From NCBI RefSeq assembly GCF_000761485.1, contig NZ_JPMX01000013.1, forward strand, positions 1-64,000: a stretch of 64,000 bases of DNA, read 5' to 3'. Under the pieces are notes generated by a model that made no database searches, had not been told where the DNA came from, and saw only the letters and a program-made list of their open reading frames with translations. The position numbers and the translations under genes are program-made. This stretch comes from Modestobacter caceresii. GTDB lineage: Bacteria > Actinomycetota > Actinomycetes > Mycobacteriales > Geodermatophilaceae. Shown here one piece after another: positions 16,983 through 26,909 of the stretch; the stretch's first letter is position 1, and each line of letters starts with the position of its first letter.

Positions 16983-17546
16983 TCACTCCTGCTCGGCCGG
17001 CACCTGGATGTCGACGCTCTCGGCGACGATGTACTCCCGGCCCGCGAAGTCGGCGTAGCCGTCGTCGGTCAGGTCGAGGCCCAGCTCCTCCTCGACCGCG
17101 ACCTCGTCGAACCCGCTCTGCACGGTCCCGGTGACGAGGAGGACCTGCCCCTCCTCGAGGACGCCCGCGATGTCCGAGCCCACGACGAGCAGCGGCTCGG
17201 CGGAGGTCTCCTCGATGCCGGTGATGGAGAAGGAGTTCGGGTCGACCACCTCGTTCACGGTCGCCGACACGGTCACCTCCTCGCCCACGAGGGCACTCGC
17301 CTGCTCGGAGAACCCGGAGTCGTAGCTGCCGTTGAAACCGGCGTCCGCGTCGGCCCCGGCCTCGCCGCCCTCCCCCTCCCGCTGCTCCAGCAGGTCCCCG
17401 GCGCTCCACACCCCCTCGGAGGGGTCCATCTCGGCGGCGGTGTCGTCGCCGGTGCCCTCGTCGCCACAGGCCGCCAGGGTGACGGGTGCAACGGCCAGGA
17501 CGCAGGCGAGGAAGAGCTTCGCGGTGGGACGGGTGCGCTGCTGCAC
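16983..17546 (-). CDS. hypothetical lipoprotein
   Basis: A 187-aa predicted lipoprotein. From GTG 17546 the signal peptide QQRTRPTAKLFLACVLAVAP ends in the lipobox LAAC (Cys about 27). A Glu/Gly/Asp-rich linker follows, then repeated short beta-strand segments (EVTVSATVNEV, EPLLVVGSDI, QVLLVTGTVQSGFD), resembling a small OB-like or nucleic-acid-binding-fold repeat. An upstream in-frame extension to 17678 would hide the signal peptide and is rejected. Function unknown; it should be anchored outside the cell membrane. Confidence 0.72.
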   Translation of the reverse strand: MQQRTRPTAKLFLACVLAVAPVTLAACGDEGTGDDTAAEMDPSEGVWSAGDLLEQREGEGGEAGADADAGFNGSYDSGFSEQASALVGEEVTVSATVNEVVDPNSFSITGIEETSAEPLLVVGSDIAGVLEEGQVLLVTGTVQSGFDEVAVEEELGLDLTDDGYADFAGREYIVAESVDIQVPAEQE

Positions 17547-17697
17547 GGTGGTTCCTCTCGTCGAGCTGGGCGCGGGACGCCCGCCGCAGGTTCCGGACAC
17601 CACAGTCATTGCCACAGCCGGCCGTGGCATGCCCGCCGACGAGAACTCGTCGCCAACACGTGACGGGGCGCGCCGCACGGCCCGGTCCGCTCCCTCG

Positions 17698-17838
17698 TCA
17701 GCCGTGCTCCTGGTCGCCGTCCTCGGCGTCGGCGTGCCGGGCCTGCAGCTCGCGGGTGGCCATGCCGCCGCTGCCGCCCTCGTCGTACTGGCCGGGGTGC
17801 AGGTTGGGCTGGTCGGTCTCGTGCTCGCTCTCGCTCAT
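17698..17838 (-). CDS. very small acidic hypothetical protein
   Basis: A 46-aa protein starting at ATG 17838, rich in Glu, Asp and His, with a central GGSGGMATRELQ and an acidic tail HADAEDGDQEHG. No domain is recognised. It ends upstream of the lipoprotein gene on the same strand and follows hyuB (52-bp gap). Composition and position suggest a real small gene, but evidence is limited. Confidence 0.5.
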   Translation of the reverse strand: MSESEHETDQPNLHPGQYDEGGSGGMATRELQARHADAEDGDQEHG

Positions 17839-17890
17839 CACGGTCGAGCCTGCCCCGGCCGACTTGGACCGGCCAGCCGGGGAGGCTCGC

Positions 17891-19774
17891 TCACAGCAGG
17901 TCGAACTCGTTGTGCGACGCACCGCCGGACAGCAGCGCGTAGCCGGGGCCGCGGTCGAAGAACGGCTGCACCTCCGGGCGGGCCGCGCGGAGCTCCTCGC
18001 GCAGCCGGGCCGTCGCCGCCTCGTCGGCGGTGCCGTCGTCCCGGACGACCACGCCGTAGTCGTCCCGGGCGCCGGTGACGCTGACCTTGTGCCAGGAGAT
18101 GTCCCGCAGCACCTCGTCGACCGGCCGGTCCAGCGGGTCGCCCCAGCCGCCGCCGCCCGTCGTCCGTACCCGCACGACGGTGCCGGCCTTCAGCGGCTCG
18201 GCGTCGGCCAGCGCGTCGACCTCGTGCTCGTCGGGCCCACCCGGGTCGACGGTGATCGAGAACGGCCGCCCGGCCCTGCCGCCCTTCACGCCCCAGCAGG
18301 ACAGGATCGACCGGTCGGCGATCGACATGAAGTGCGCGTCGCGCAGCACCCGGATGTCCTTCTCGTAGCCGCAGCCGCCGCGGTACCGGCCCGGGCCACC
18401 GGAGTCCTTCGCCAGCGCGAGCCGCTCGATCCGCAGCGGGAAGCGGGACTCGGTGAACTCGGTGGGCAGGTTCCGGGAGTCCGGGACGACGTGGATGGTG
18501 TCCTCGCCGTCGGCGTAGTACCGCCCGCCGGAGCCGCCGCCGAGCACCTCGCGCATCAGGTACGGCTCGCCGTTGGCGTCGGTGCCGTAGACGCCGGTGT
18601 ACCGGATCGTCTCCTGGTCGGCGGGCATCCGGCCGCCGGTGGCCTTGGCCAGCACCCCGGCCAGCACGCCGAGCAGCCGCAGGATCACGAACGTCCGGGC
18701 GTTGGTGGGCGCCGGGAAGATCGGGGTGAGCAGCGTGCCCTTCTCCGGGAACCGCATCTCGATCAGCGGGACGACGCCCTCGTTGACGTCCAGCTGCGCC
18801 ATCCGCTCCGGCGACTCGGCCAGGTTGCGCAGGATCGGCGCCAGCCACTTCTTCAGGAAGTTGCCGTCGGCGTAGTCGCCGCAGTGGTTGATCGGGCCCT
18901 TGGCCTGCGGGCCGGTGCCGGTGAAGTCGATGACCAGCGGGACGTCCTTGGTGGAGTCCATGGTCAGCGTGATCCGCTGCCGGTGCAGCTGCGGGGCGTC
19001 GACGCCGTCGTGCTCGGCGTAGTCCTCCCAGACGTAGGAGCCGTCGGGGATCTGGGACAGGATCTCCCGCCGGTACACCTCGGTCGAGCTGCTCAGGATC
19101 GACTCGAAGCACGCCTCGACCGCGGCCACGCCGTACCGGTCGAACAGCTCACCCAGCCGGCGCGCTCCGGCCAGGCAGGCCGAGCACTCGGCGTCCAGGT
19201 CGGCGGCGAGCGAGTCGGGCATCCGCGAGTTGCGGGTCATGATCGTCAGCGCGGCGTCGTTGCGGACGCCGCGGTCCCACAGCTTGATCGGGGGGACCAT
19301 CAGGCCCTCCTCGAACACGCTGGTGGCCGCCGACGGCATCGAGCCCGGCACCGCGCCGCCGATGTCGTCGTGGTGCCCGAACGCCTGGATGAAGGCGACG
19401 ACGGTCGGTTGACCGGCCACGTCGGCGAACACCGGCACCGTGACGCACAGGTCGGGCAGGTGGCCGATCCCGCCCTCGGACAGGTAGACGTCGTTGTGGA
19501 AGAAGACGTCGCCGGGGTTCATCGCGTCGATCGGGTGGTCGCGGACCACCGGCTGCACCAGCGCGGAGTACGAGCGGCCGGTGAGCTTGCGCAGCTGCCG
19601 GTCGTGGATGCCGGCCCGGAAGTCGTGCGCGTCGCGGATCATCGGCGAGCGGGAGGTCCGCCCGATCGACGTCTCCACCTCCTTCTCGATCGCGGCCAGC
19701 GTGCCGGCGACGATCTCGACCAGCACCGGGTCGGCGGCGTCCGTGCCACCAGAATGGCCATCTTGGTGGTTCAT
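17891..19774 (-). CDS. hyuB: hydantoinase B/oxoprolinase family subunit
   Basis: A 627-aa protein of the HyuB family (with HyuA: N-methylhydantoinase, 5-oxoprolinase or acetone/acetophenone carboxylase). Family sequence includes SPMIRDAHDFRAGI, NPGDVFFHNDVYLSEGGIGHLPD, FGHHDDIGG, DFTGTGPQAKGPINHC and the Gly-rich VRVRTTGGGGWGDPLDRP near the C-terminus. It overlaps hyuA by 4 bp and the two should form one ATP-dependent complex. The substrate is undetermined; cyclic amides are the simplest guess. Confidence 0.88.
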   Translation of the reverse strand: MNHQDGHSGGTDAADPVLVEIVAGTLAAIEKEVETSIGRTSRSPMIRDAHDFRAGIHDRQLRKLTGRSYSALVQPVVRDHPIDAMNPGDVFFHNDVYLSEGGIGHLPDLCVTVPVFADVAGQPTVVAFIQAFGHHDDIGGAVPGSMPSAATSVFEEGLMVPPIKLWDRGVRNDAALTIMTRNSRMPDSLAADLDAECSACLAGARRLGELFDRYGVAAVEACFESILSSSTEVYRREILSQIPDGSYVWEDYAEHDGVDAPQLHRQRITLTMDSTKDVPLVIDFTGTGPQAKGPINHCGDYADGNFLKKWLAPILRNLAESPERMAQLDVNEGVVPLIEMRFPEKGTLLTPIFPAPTNARTFVILRLLGVLAGVLAKATGGRMPADQETIRYTGVYGTDANGEPYLMREVLGGGSGGRYYADGEDTIHVVPDSRNLPTEFTESRFPLRIERLALAKDSGGPGRYRGGCGYEKDIRVLRDAHFMSIADRSILSCWGVKGGRAGRPFSITVDPGGPDEHEVDALADAEPLKAGTVVRVRTTGGGGWGDPLDRPVDEVLRDISWHKVSVTGARDDYGVVVRDDGTADEAATARLREELRAARPEVQPFFDRGPGYALLSGGASHNEFDLL

Positions 19775-21834
19775 CGGGCGGTCTCCTTCGTGAGCAGCAG
19801 GTTGCCGAAACGGTCGACGGTGGCGGAGAAGCCCGGGTGCACCGGGACGGTGGAGCCGAACTCCTCGACGATCGCCGGGCCGGCGACGACGTCGCCGGGG
19901 GAGAGGTCGGGCCGCCAGTACAGCGGGGCCTCGACCCACTCGTCGAAGAACACCGGACGCGTGCCGCGGCGCGCGTCGCGGTCGGACGGCGCCGGCTCGA
20001 CGATCTCCGGACGGCGGATGGGCCCGATCCCGCTCACCCGCAGGTTCACCCACTCCACGGCCTGCCGGGGGTCGGTGGCGAAGTCGTAGCCGTAGAGCTG
20101 GTGGTGGGCCGCGTGGAAGGCGGTGGCGACGGCGTCGATGGCCGCGTCGTCCAGCTCGCCGTCCCCGACCGGCACCCGCACCTCGAACGCCTGGCCGACG
20201 TAGCGCAGGTCGGCGGTGCGCTGCATCCGCTGCTCGCCGCGCGGGAAGCCCTCGCCGTCCAGGGCGACCTCGGCCTGCCCCTCGAGCTCGGCGAAGGCGG
20301 TGGCGAGGGTGGCGGGGGAGACGTCGGCGTGCCGGGCCACCATCGTCTGCACGTAGTCGTTGCGGACGTCGACGGTCAGCAGCCCGAAGGCGCTGACGTT
20401 GCCGGGGTTCGGCGGCACCAGGGTGCGCGGCAGCCCCAGCACGTCCATCAGCCGGCAGGCCAGCAGCGAGCCGGAGCCGCCGAAGGTGGTGAGGGTGAAG
20501 TCGCGGACGTCGAGGCCGCGGGCGACGGTGACCTGGCGCAGCGCGTTGGCCTGGTTCCACGCCGAGATCTCCAGGATCCCGGTGGCCAGCGCCTCGACCG
20601 TCAGCCCCAGCTTCCCGCCGAGCTGCTCCAGCCCGGCCCGGGCGGCGTCGACCGACAGCGGGATCTCGCCACCCAGCAGGTGTGGGGGGATCCGGCCGAG
20701 GACGACGTGCGCGTCGGTGACCGTCGGCTGCTCGCCGCCGTTGTCGTAGCAGATCGGCCCCGGGTCGGCCCCGGCCGACTTCGGCCCGACCTTGAGCGTG
20801 CCCTCCGGCGACAGCCAGGCGATCGAGCCGCCGCCGGCGCCGACGGTGACGACGTCGATCATCGGGATCTTGGACGGGTAGTCGCCGACCGAGCCCTCGG
20901 TGGTCAGCGTCGGCTCACCGTCGATCACCACGGTGACGTCGGTGGAGGTGCCGCCGCCGTCGCAGGTGAGCACCCGGTCGAAGCCCGCGGTGCCGGCGAT
21001 CAGTGCGGCGCCCAGCGCGCCCGCGGCGGGGCCGGAGAGCATCGTGGTGATCGGCTGGTGCACCACCTCGGAGGCGCTGAGCACGCCGCCGTTGCTCTTC
21101 ATCACGTAGAAGGGGACGGCGGGGGCGATGTCGTCGAGCCGGCGGCGGATGTTGCTGACGTAGGCGCCGACCTTCGGCTTCACCGCGGCGTCGACCAGGG
21201 TGGTCACCGAGCGCTCGTACTCGCGGTACTCGCGCAGCACCTGGGAGCTGATCGACACCACGGCGCCGGGATGTTCCACGTGGAGCACGTCGAGCATCGC
21301 CTGCTCGTGCGCGTCGTCGGCGTAGGAGTGCAGGAAGCAGACGCCGATGGTGGTGATCCCGGCGTCCTTGAAGAACCGGGCGGCCGCGACGGCGTCCTCG
21401 CGGGAGAAGGGCCGCACCTCGGCGCCGGTGACGTCCAGCCGGCCGCCCACGGTGCGGACCAGGTCGGCCGGCACGATCCGCGGCGGCTTGACCCAGAAGT
21501 AGCTGTTGCCGTAGCCGTCGGGCACCGACTGGCGGGCGATCTCCAGCACCGACTCGTAGCCCTCGGTGGTGATGAACCCGATCCGGTCCAGCTTGCCCTC
21601 GAGCAGTTGGTTGGTGGCGACGGTCGTCCCGTGGCTGACGGCGGTCACCGCCGACCCGTCCAGCCCCAGCTGGCCCAGCACCTTCTGGACACCGGCGAGG
21701 AAGCCGTCGGCCGGGTCGCCCGGTGTGGACGGCGTCTTGGTGGTGGAGACCTCCCCGGTCTCCTCGTCGACGGCGACCACGTCGGTGAAGGTGCCGCCCG
21801 TGTCGATCCCGATGCGGACCCGGCGAGTGCTCAT
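19771..21834 (-). CDS. hyuA: hydantoinase A/oxoprolinase family subunit
   Basis: A 687-aa HyuA-type ATPase subunit. The N-terminal RIGIDTGGTFTDVVAVD is the ASKHA phosphate-1 motif. SHGTTVATNQLLEGK, MLSGPAAGALGAALIAG, TCDGGGTSTDVTVV (phosphate-2) and GAGGGSIAWL are all present. It phosphorylates the substrate for ring opening by HyuB. The start at ATG 21834 places the Rossmann-like motif at residue 6. It is first gene of the hyuAB operon, 115 bp beyond the end of the PKS operon, separated from it by a strong hairpin. Confidence 0.88.
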   Translation of the reverse strand: MSTRRVRIGIDTGGTFTDVVAVDEETGEVSTTKTPSTPGDPADGFLAGVQKVLGQLGLDGSAVTAVSHGTTVATNQLLEGKLDRIGFITTEGYESVLEIARQSVPDGYGNSYFWVKPPRIVPADLVRTVGGRLDVTGAEVRPFSREDAVAAARFFKDAGITTIGVCFLHSYADDAHEQAMLDVLHVEHPGAVVSISSQVLREYREYERSVTTLVDAAVKPKVGAYVSNIRRRLDDIAPAVPFYVMKSNGGVLSASEVVHQPITTMLSGPAAGALGAALIAGTAGFDRVLTCDGGGTSTDVTVVIDGEPTLTTEGSVGDYPSKIPMIDVVTVGAGGGSIAWLSPEGTLKVGPKSAGADPGPICYDNGGEQPTVTDAHVVLGRIPPHLLGGEIPLSVDAARAGLEQLGGKLGLTVEALATGILEISAWNQANALRQVTVARGLDVRDFTLTTFGGSGSLLACRLMDVLGLPRTLVPPNPGNVSAFGLLTVDVRNDYVQTMVARHADVSPATLATAFAELEGQAEVALDGEGFPRGEQRMQRTADLRYVGQAFEVRVPVGDGELDDAAIDAVATAFHAAHHQLYGYDFATDPRQAVEWVNLRVSGIGPIRRPEIVEPAPSDRDARRGTRPVFFDEWVEAPLYWRPDLSPGDVVAGPAIVEEFGSTVPVHPGFSATVDRFGNLLLTKETAR

Positions 21835-21907
21835 GCCGAGAAACCTTAGTGCTGAGATACCTCCACCGGAAGACGCCCACCGATGAACTCCGTGTTTCCC
21901 CCGGTGA

Positions 21908-21941
21908 CCCCGCGCGGTCGGCAGTCGCCGGCCGCGCGGGG
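21908..21941 (-). terminator. terminator of the polyketide operon
   Basis: The arms CCCCGCGCGGTCGGC (21908-21922) and GCCGGCCGCGCGGGG (21927-21941) give a 15-bp stem with a single G-T wobble and a 4-nt loop. It lies 9 bp past the stop of the last PKS-operon gene. Confidence 0.75.
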
Positions 21942-21949
21942 CCCGGGCC

Positions 21950-24385
21950 TCAGCCGGCGAACACCCCCGCCAGGTGCTCGCGCAGGGCCGGCTCGCTGAC
22001 CGGCCGGGTGCGGAAGCCGACGTGCCCGTCGGGTCGCACCAGGTAGGCCGCCGTCCCCGCCCCGCCCGTGCCGTAGGCGGCGGCGAACGCACCTCGCGCG
22101 TCCCGCAGGACCGGCAGGTCGACCAACGGCGGGACGGCGAGGTCCGGGCCGGCGACCAGGTAGGGGCGCACCTGCCCCCCGGTGGCCTGCCGGACCGAGG
22201 CGGCCAGCTCCTCCAGGGCCCGCAGCTCCTCGGCGCCGGTCCCGTCCCCGGCGGTCAGCAGCAGGGTCGCGTGCGTCCCCCGGGTGAGGTCGAACAGCCG
22301 CAGGTCGTGCGCGACCCCGAACCGGCGGAGCCCCAGCACGTCGGGTGCCCGGTGTCCGGGCAGCGGACCGCCGGTGAACCCGGCCGGGCCGGTGACCTCC
22401 CCGACCAGCGGGCTGTCGGCGTAGTTCATCGTCATCTGCATCTCGAGCAGGAACTGCGCCCGCTCGTCGTCCATGTCCATCTCGTCGGTGAACGCGATGG
22501 CCACGGCGCGGTCGACGATGGCCTTCCCGGCGGGCCGCCGCTCGGCCTCGTAGCTGTCCAGCAGGCCGGATGAGGCCTGCCCGCGGACGGCCAGGGCCAC
22601 CTTCCAGGCCAGGTTCCAGGCGTCCTGGATCCCGGTGTTCATGCCCTGGCCCCCGGCCGGCGGGTGCAGGTGGGCGGCGTCCCCGGCGACGAAGACCCGG
22701 CCGGTGCGGTACCGGTCGACGATGCCGTGCTTGACCCGGAAGATCGACGACCAGCGCAGGTTGCTCGCCGTCGTCCCGGCCGGGCCGAGGTCGTCGATCG
22801 CGGCCTGGATGTCGGCCAGCCCCGGCGGGTCGTACTCCTTCCAGAACCCGGGCGGCACGACCCCGCTGCCGATCGTCTTCTGCAGCCGCTGCGGGGCCAG
22901 CGTCGCCACCCGGTACCGGTGGTGGCCCTTGAGCGGCACGCACACCAGCATCCCGGTGAAGTCGCCGTCCTCCTCGATCCGCACCCAGCGCACCAGGTGG
23001 CCCGGCGGCATCTCCCATTCGACGTCGACGTCCCCGAGCATGAACAGCTGCGGGAACATCGACAGGCCGCCGTCGAAGGTGAGCTCGAGCTGCTCCCGCA
23101 CCGCGCTGCCGGACCCGTCGGCCCCGATCAGGTACTGCGCGCGGCTGCTCGACCGGGTGCCCGCCGCGTCGACGAACTCCGCGGTGACGCCGTCGTCGTC
23201 CTGGCTGAAGCCGGTGAGCTCGACCCCCCGGTCCACCGGGACGCCGAGGGACGTCAGCCGGTCGACGAGGATCCGCTCGGTCTCGTACTGCGGCAGCCCG
23301 AGGTGGGCGTAGGGCAGCTCCTCCAGCCCGGACCAGTCGACCTGGTGGGTCTGCTTGCCGTTGACGAACACCGTCTGCCCGTGCAGCCAGCTGCCGGCGT
23401 CCATCGCCTCGGTGACGATGCCCTGGTCCTCCCAGATCTCCATCGTCCGGCAGTGCACGCCGATGGCTTTGTCCGCCTGGGCGGCCGGCTGGGAGCGCTT
23501 GTCCACCACCCGGACGGCGATCCCGCGCCGGGCCAGCTCGATCGCCGCGGTCAGCCCGGTCGGGCCCGCGCCGACCACCAGGACCTCGCACGCGGTGCGG
23601 GTCGGGGCGTCCACCGGCGGGGGAGCGGCCGCGACCGCCGGCTCGGCCCGGGGCGCCGGCACGCTGGTGGTCTCCGGCGCGGCAGGGGCCGGTGTGGGGC
23701 GGGTGGCCCGGACGCCGCGGACCCCGGCCTCCTGCGGGCGGAAGCGGATCTCGTAGAGCTTGCGCTCGAAGAAGACCGACAGCCAGCGGATCAGCGGCCC
23801 GCTCTGGTCGGCGTGCGAGGGGTCGTCCACCCAGTTGCGGAAGTCCTGGTCGGACTCCCACTCGGCGAAGATGTGGAAGATGTCCGAGCCCGGTTCCCGG
23901 AGCAGCTCCTCGCGGATCAGGCCCGGCGTCCCGCGCAGCCGGTCGGTGACGACGGCGTAGGCCCGTTCGAACGCCTCCTCCTCGCCCGGGGCCACCCGGG
24001 TGCTGATGTCCACCCGGACGTGCGAGCCCTGCTCGCCCCCGGCGATGCCGTAGCGGATCTCGTACGTGCTGCGGTCGGCGTCCTCCCGCAGGTCGCGGAG
24101 CGAGGCGGTCAGCGCCTCCCGGGCGGCGGACCGGCCGAACGCGTCCGCAGCCGCCCGGTCGGCCCACTCGCCGACGATCAGGAAGGTGCGGGGGTCGTCG
24201 GCGTCCCGCATCAGCTCCTGCCGGACGTTGCCCGGTTCCCCGGCGATCTGGACCGCCGCCGTGCGCCACGCATCCTCGAACTGCTCCTCGCAGCCCTCCC
24301 GCACCCGCATCCGCAGCAGGGTGCGGACCGCGCCGCCCTGCTCGGCGGTGGTGGTGGTGGTGGCCGCGTCCTCCAACGTCGTCAT
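21950..24385 (-). CDS. FAD-dependent aromatic hydroxylase with two N-terminal ABM domains
   Basis: An 811-aa fusion. Residues about 18-105 and 120-210 are two successive ABM (antibiotic biosynthesis monooxygenase) domains (FLIVGEW and FHIFAEWES strands). A Pro/Ala linker (about 220-262) leads to a group A flavin monooxygenase. This carries GAGPTG (272-277), the DG motif in GADGSG (about 421) and GDAAHLHPPAGGQGMN (568-583), plus a thioredoxin-like C-terminal tail as in PgaE/RdmE-type polyketide hydroxylases. It likely oxidises the nascent aromatic polyketide; the ABM part may form quinones. It is the last gene of the PKS operon, with a 4-bp overlap to KSbeta. Confidence 0.88.
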   Translation of the reverse strand: MTTLEDAATTTTTAEQGGAVRTLLRMRVREGCEEQFEDAWRTAAVQIAGEPGNVRQELMRDADDPRTFLIVGEWADRAAADAFGRSAAREALTASLRDLREDADRSTYEIRYGIAGGEQGSHVRVDISTRVAPGEEEAFERAYAVVTDRLRGTPGLIREELLREPGSDIFHIFAEWESDQDFRNWVDDPSHADQSGPLIRWLSVFFERKLYEIRFRPQEAGVRGVRATRPTPAPAAPETTSVPAPRAEPAVAAAPPPVDAPTRTACEVLVVGAGPTGLTAAIELARRGIAVRVVDKRSQPAAQADKAIGVHCRTMEIWEDQGIVTEAMDAGSWLHGQTVFVNGKQTHQVDWSGLEELPYAHLGLPQYETERILVDRLTSLGVPVDRGVELTGFSQDDDGVTAEFVDAAGTRSSSRAQYLIGADGSGSAVREQLELTFDGGLSMFPQLFMLGDVDVEWEMPPGHLVRWVRIEEDGDFTGMLVCVPLKGHHRYRVATLAPQRLQKTIGSGVVPPGFWKEYDPPGLADIQAAIDDLGPAGTTASNLRWSSIFRVKHGIVDRYRTGRVFVAGDAAHLHPPAGGQGMNTGIQDAWNLAWKVALAVRGQASSGLLDSYEAERRPAGKAIVDRAVAIAFTDEMDMDDERAQFLLEMQMTMNYADSPLVGEVTGPAGFTGGPLPGHRAPDVLGLRRFGVAHDLRLFDLTRGTHATLLLTAGDGTGAEELRALEELAASVRQATGGQVRPYLVAGPDLAVPPLVDLPVLRDARGAFAAAYGTGGAGTAAYLVRPDGHVGFRTRPVSEPALREHLAGVFAG

Positions 24386-25623
24386 GACGTCCTCTCCTCG
24401 GTGGGCCGGCGCAGCACCAGGCTGCTGTTGAAGCCGCCGAACCCCCGGGCGAGGACGACAGCCGTCTCGACCTGCTGGGCCCGGCTGTGCTGGACCAGGT
24501 CGAGCCCGGGGGCGTCGACCGGGTCGTCGAGGTACGCGGTTCCGGGCACGATCCCGTCCCGCATGGCCAGCAGCGCGGTGGCCACGTCGAGCGCCGAGCC
24601 GCCGGCCATCAGCCGTCCGGTGAAGGACGACGGCGCGGTCACCGGCACCGGGTCGGCGCGCCCGCCGAACACCCGCTGCAGCGCCTCCAGCTCGAGGGCG
24701 TCCAGCTCCGGCACCCCGGCCCCGTCGGCGAGGACCAGGTCCACCTCGTCCGGGGTGATCCCGGCGTCGGCGAGGGAGAGCTGGATGGCCCGGGCGTACT
24801 GCCGGGCGTCGGGTGCGGGGTCGGCGTGGTGGTGGGCGTCGTGCGTGGCGCCGTGGCCGACCACCTCGCCCCACACCCGTTCCACCCCGCGGGCCCGGGC
24901 GGCGTCGGCCTCCTCGACCAGCAGGATCGCCCCGCCCTCGCCGACGACGTGGCCCGAGGCCCGCCGGTCGAAGGGCTTGTAGGCGTCCTCGGGGGCCGTC
25001 GCCGTGGAGAGCCGCCCGCTGGTCGCCTGGCAGAGCAGGGCGTAGGGGGTGACCCCGGCCTCGGTGCCCCCGACCAGCACCGCCGGGGTGCCGCGGCGCA
25101 CGACCCGGCGGGCCCAGCCGATGCTGTCCAGCCCGCCCGCGCCCTCGCTCACCACCACACCGGAGGGGCCCTTGTAGCCGTCCCGGATGGAGATCTGGCC
25201 GGTGCTGGCCGCGTAGAACCAGGCGATCGACTGGTAGGCGCCGACCGACTTGGGCCCCTTGGCCCACAGCCCCTGGATCTCGTGCTGGCTGAACTCGTTG
25301 CCGCCGGAGCCCGCGGCCAGGAACACCGAGGTCGCGTAGGCGTCCTCGGGTGGGGTGTACCCGGCGTCCTGCGCCGCCAGCGTGGCCGCCGCCAGCGACA
25401 TCCAGGTCCAGCGGTCGGTCTGCACCATCAGCCGGGGGTCCACGTGGTCGGCCGGGACGAAGCCGGTCACCTGCCCGGCCAGCGAGACGCCGTACTGCGC
25501 CGGGTCGAAGCCGACGATCGGCCGGATGGCCGGCTCGCCGCGCACCAGGGAGGACCAGTGCGCCTCCACACCCACGCCGGTCGGCGCCACCACGCCGATC
25601 CCGGTGACGACCAGCCCGGTCAC
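24382..25623 (-). CDS. type II PKS ketosynthase beta / chain-length factor
   Basis: A 413-aa KSbeta that pairs with KSalpha to set polyketide chain length. The condensing-enzyme fold is clear: [46 protein letters not shown]. At the active-site position the sequence is [10 protein letters not shown]. The KSalpha Cys is replaced, and the residue in line is Gly (about 161) rather than the Gln usual in chain-length factors. GTG start at 25623 overlaps KSalpha by 4 bp, ensuring equimolar synthesis. Confidence 0.93.
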   Translation of the reverse strand: MTGLVVTGIGVVAPTGVGVEAHWSSLVRGEPAIRPIVGFDPAQYGVSLAGQVTGFVPADHVDPRLMVQTDRWTWMSLAAATLAAQDAGYTPPEDAYATSVFLAAGSGGNEFSQHEIQGLWAKGPKSVGAYQSIAWFYAASTGQISIRDGYKGPSGVVVSEGAGGLDSIGWARRVVRRGTPAVLVGGTEAGVTPYALLCQATSGRLSTATAPEDAYKPFDRRASGHVVGEGGAILLVEEADAARARGVERVWGEVVGHGATHDAHHHADPAPDARQYARAIQLSLADAGITPDEVDLVLADGAGVPELDALELEALQRVFGGRADPVPVTAPSSFTGRLMAGGSALDVATALLAMRDGIVPGTAYLDDPVDAPGLDLVQHSRAQQVETAVVLARGFGGFNSSLVLRRPTEERTS

Positions 25624-26909
25624 GGGGTCCTCCTCGTCGGGTGGGCCAGCACGATCGCGGACTGGAAGCCGCCGAAGCCGCTGCCCACCGACAGCGCGAC
25701 GTCGACCTTCTGCTCCCGCGCGGTGTTGGGCACGTAGTCCAGGTCGCACTCGGGGTCGGGCACCTCGTAGTTCGCCGTCGGCGGCACCACGCCGCGCTGC
25801 ACCGCCAGTGCGGTGGCGGCGATCTCGATCGAGCCGATGGCGCCCAGCGAGTGGCCGATCATCGACTTGATCGAGCTCATCGAGACCTGCTGGGCGGTCG
25901 GGCCGAGGCTGAGCTTCACCGCGGCCGTCTCGTGCCGGTCGTTCTGCTTGGTGCCCGAGCCGTGTGCGTTGACGTAGCCCACCTCGTCGGCGTCGATCCG
26001 GCCATGGTCGAGGGCCAGCCGGATCGCCTCGGCCATCTCCACCCCGTCGGGGCGCAGTCCGGTCATGTGGTGGGCGTTGCAGCGGTTGGCGTAGCCGCTG
26101 ACCTCGCAGTACACCTCCGCGCCGCGCCGGCGGGCGTGCTCGAGCTCCTCCAGCACCAGCACGGCGGAGCCCTCGCCCATGACGAACCCGTCCCGGCGGG
26201 CGTCGAACGGCCGGGCGGCGTGCGCCGGGTCGTCGTTGTTGCCGGTCGTCGCCCGGATCGTGTCGAAGCAGGCCATCGAGATCGGCGAGATCGGGGCGTC
26301 GCTGGCCCCGGCGATGACGACGTCGGCGTCGCCGTCCTCGATCAGCTGGCTGCCGTAGCCGACGGCGTCGATGCCCGACGTGCAACCGGTGGAGACCACG
26401 GTGGCCGGCCCCGAGGCGCCGAAGCGCACCGCCAGCTCGGTCGCCCCGCAGCTGGGCACCAGCGCGTGGTGCAGGAACCGCGAGGCGTACTGCGGGTCGA
26501 CCAGCCAGTGCGTGCCGGCGTCGCTGACCGCGACGTACTCGTCCTCCAGCCGCATGGTGGCCCCGACCGCACTGCCGAGGACGACGCCCACCCGGTCCGG
26601 GTCGGTGGCCTCGACACCGGCGCCGAGCGCCAGTCCGCTGTCGGCCACCGCCTCGTCGGCGGCGACCATCGCCATCTGCACGAAGCGGTCGTTGCGGAAC
26701 ACCTCGTGGGCGGTCAGGCCCAGCTTCCGCCCGTCGAAGTCGACCTCGGCGGCGACCTGGGAGCGGAAGCGGCTGGGGTCGAAGAAGGTGATCCGCCGGG
26801 TCGCCGTCCGGCCGGCGGTGATCATCTCCCAGAACCCCTCGCGGCCCATCGAGCCGGGCGCGACGACGCCGATGCCGGTGATGACCACCCGGCACCCGGT
26901 CGTGGTCAC
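25620..26909 (-). CDS. type II PKS ketosynthase alpha
   Basis: A 429-aa beta-ketoacyl synthase that condenses malonyl-ACP units. The triad is complete: Cys about 176 in STGCTSGID, His about 316 in [11 protein letters not shown] and His about 353 in [10 protein letters not shown]. The sequence style ([26 protein letters not shown]) is that of aromatic and spore-pigment KSalpha. GTG start at 26909 overlaps the cupin stop. It is the core of the operon. Confidence 0.96.
   Translation of the reverse strand: MTTTGCRVVITGIGVVAPGSMGREGFWEMITAGRTATRRITFFDPSRFRSQVAAEVDFDGRKLGLTAHEVFRNDRFVQMAMVAADEAVADSGLALGAGVEATDPDRVGVVLGSAVGATMRLEDEYVAVSDAGTHWLVDPQYASRFLHHALVPSCGATELAVRFGASGPATVVSTGCTSGIDAVGYGSQLIEDGDADVVIAGASDAPISPISMACFDTIRATTGNNDDPAHAARPFDARRDGFVMGEGSAVLVLEELEHARRRGAEVYCEVSGYANRCNAHHMTGLRPDGVEMAEAIRLALDHGRIDADEVGYVNAHGSGTKQNDRHETAAVKLSLGPTAQQVSMSSIKSMIGHSLGAIGSIEIAATALAVQRGVVPPTANYEVPDPECDLDYVPNTAREQKVDVALSVGSGFGGFQSAIVLAHPTRRTP

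Noticed and set aside
17891-21834. hyuAB as tailoring genes of the PKS operon
   Set aside because: A strong hairpin and 115-bp gap separate the operons and the enzyme family acts on cyclic amides or ketones, not typical aromatic polyketides.
24339-24364. Short GGT-rich repeat (poly-Thr coding) near the start of the FAD hydroxylase gene
   Set aside because: It lies within the coding sequence and encodes a plain Thr-rich tail; no regulatory or repeat-family meaning is evident.
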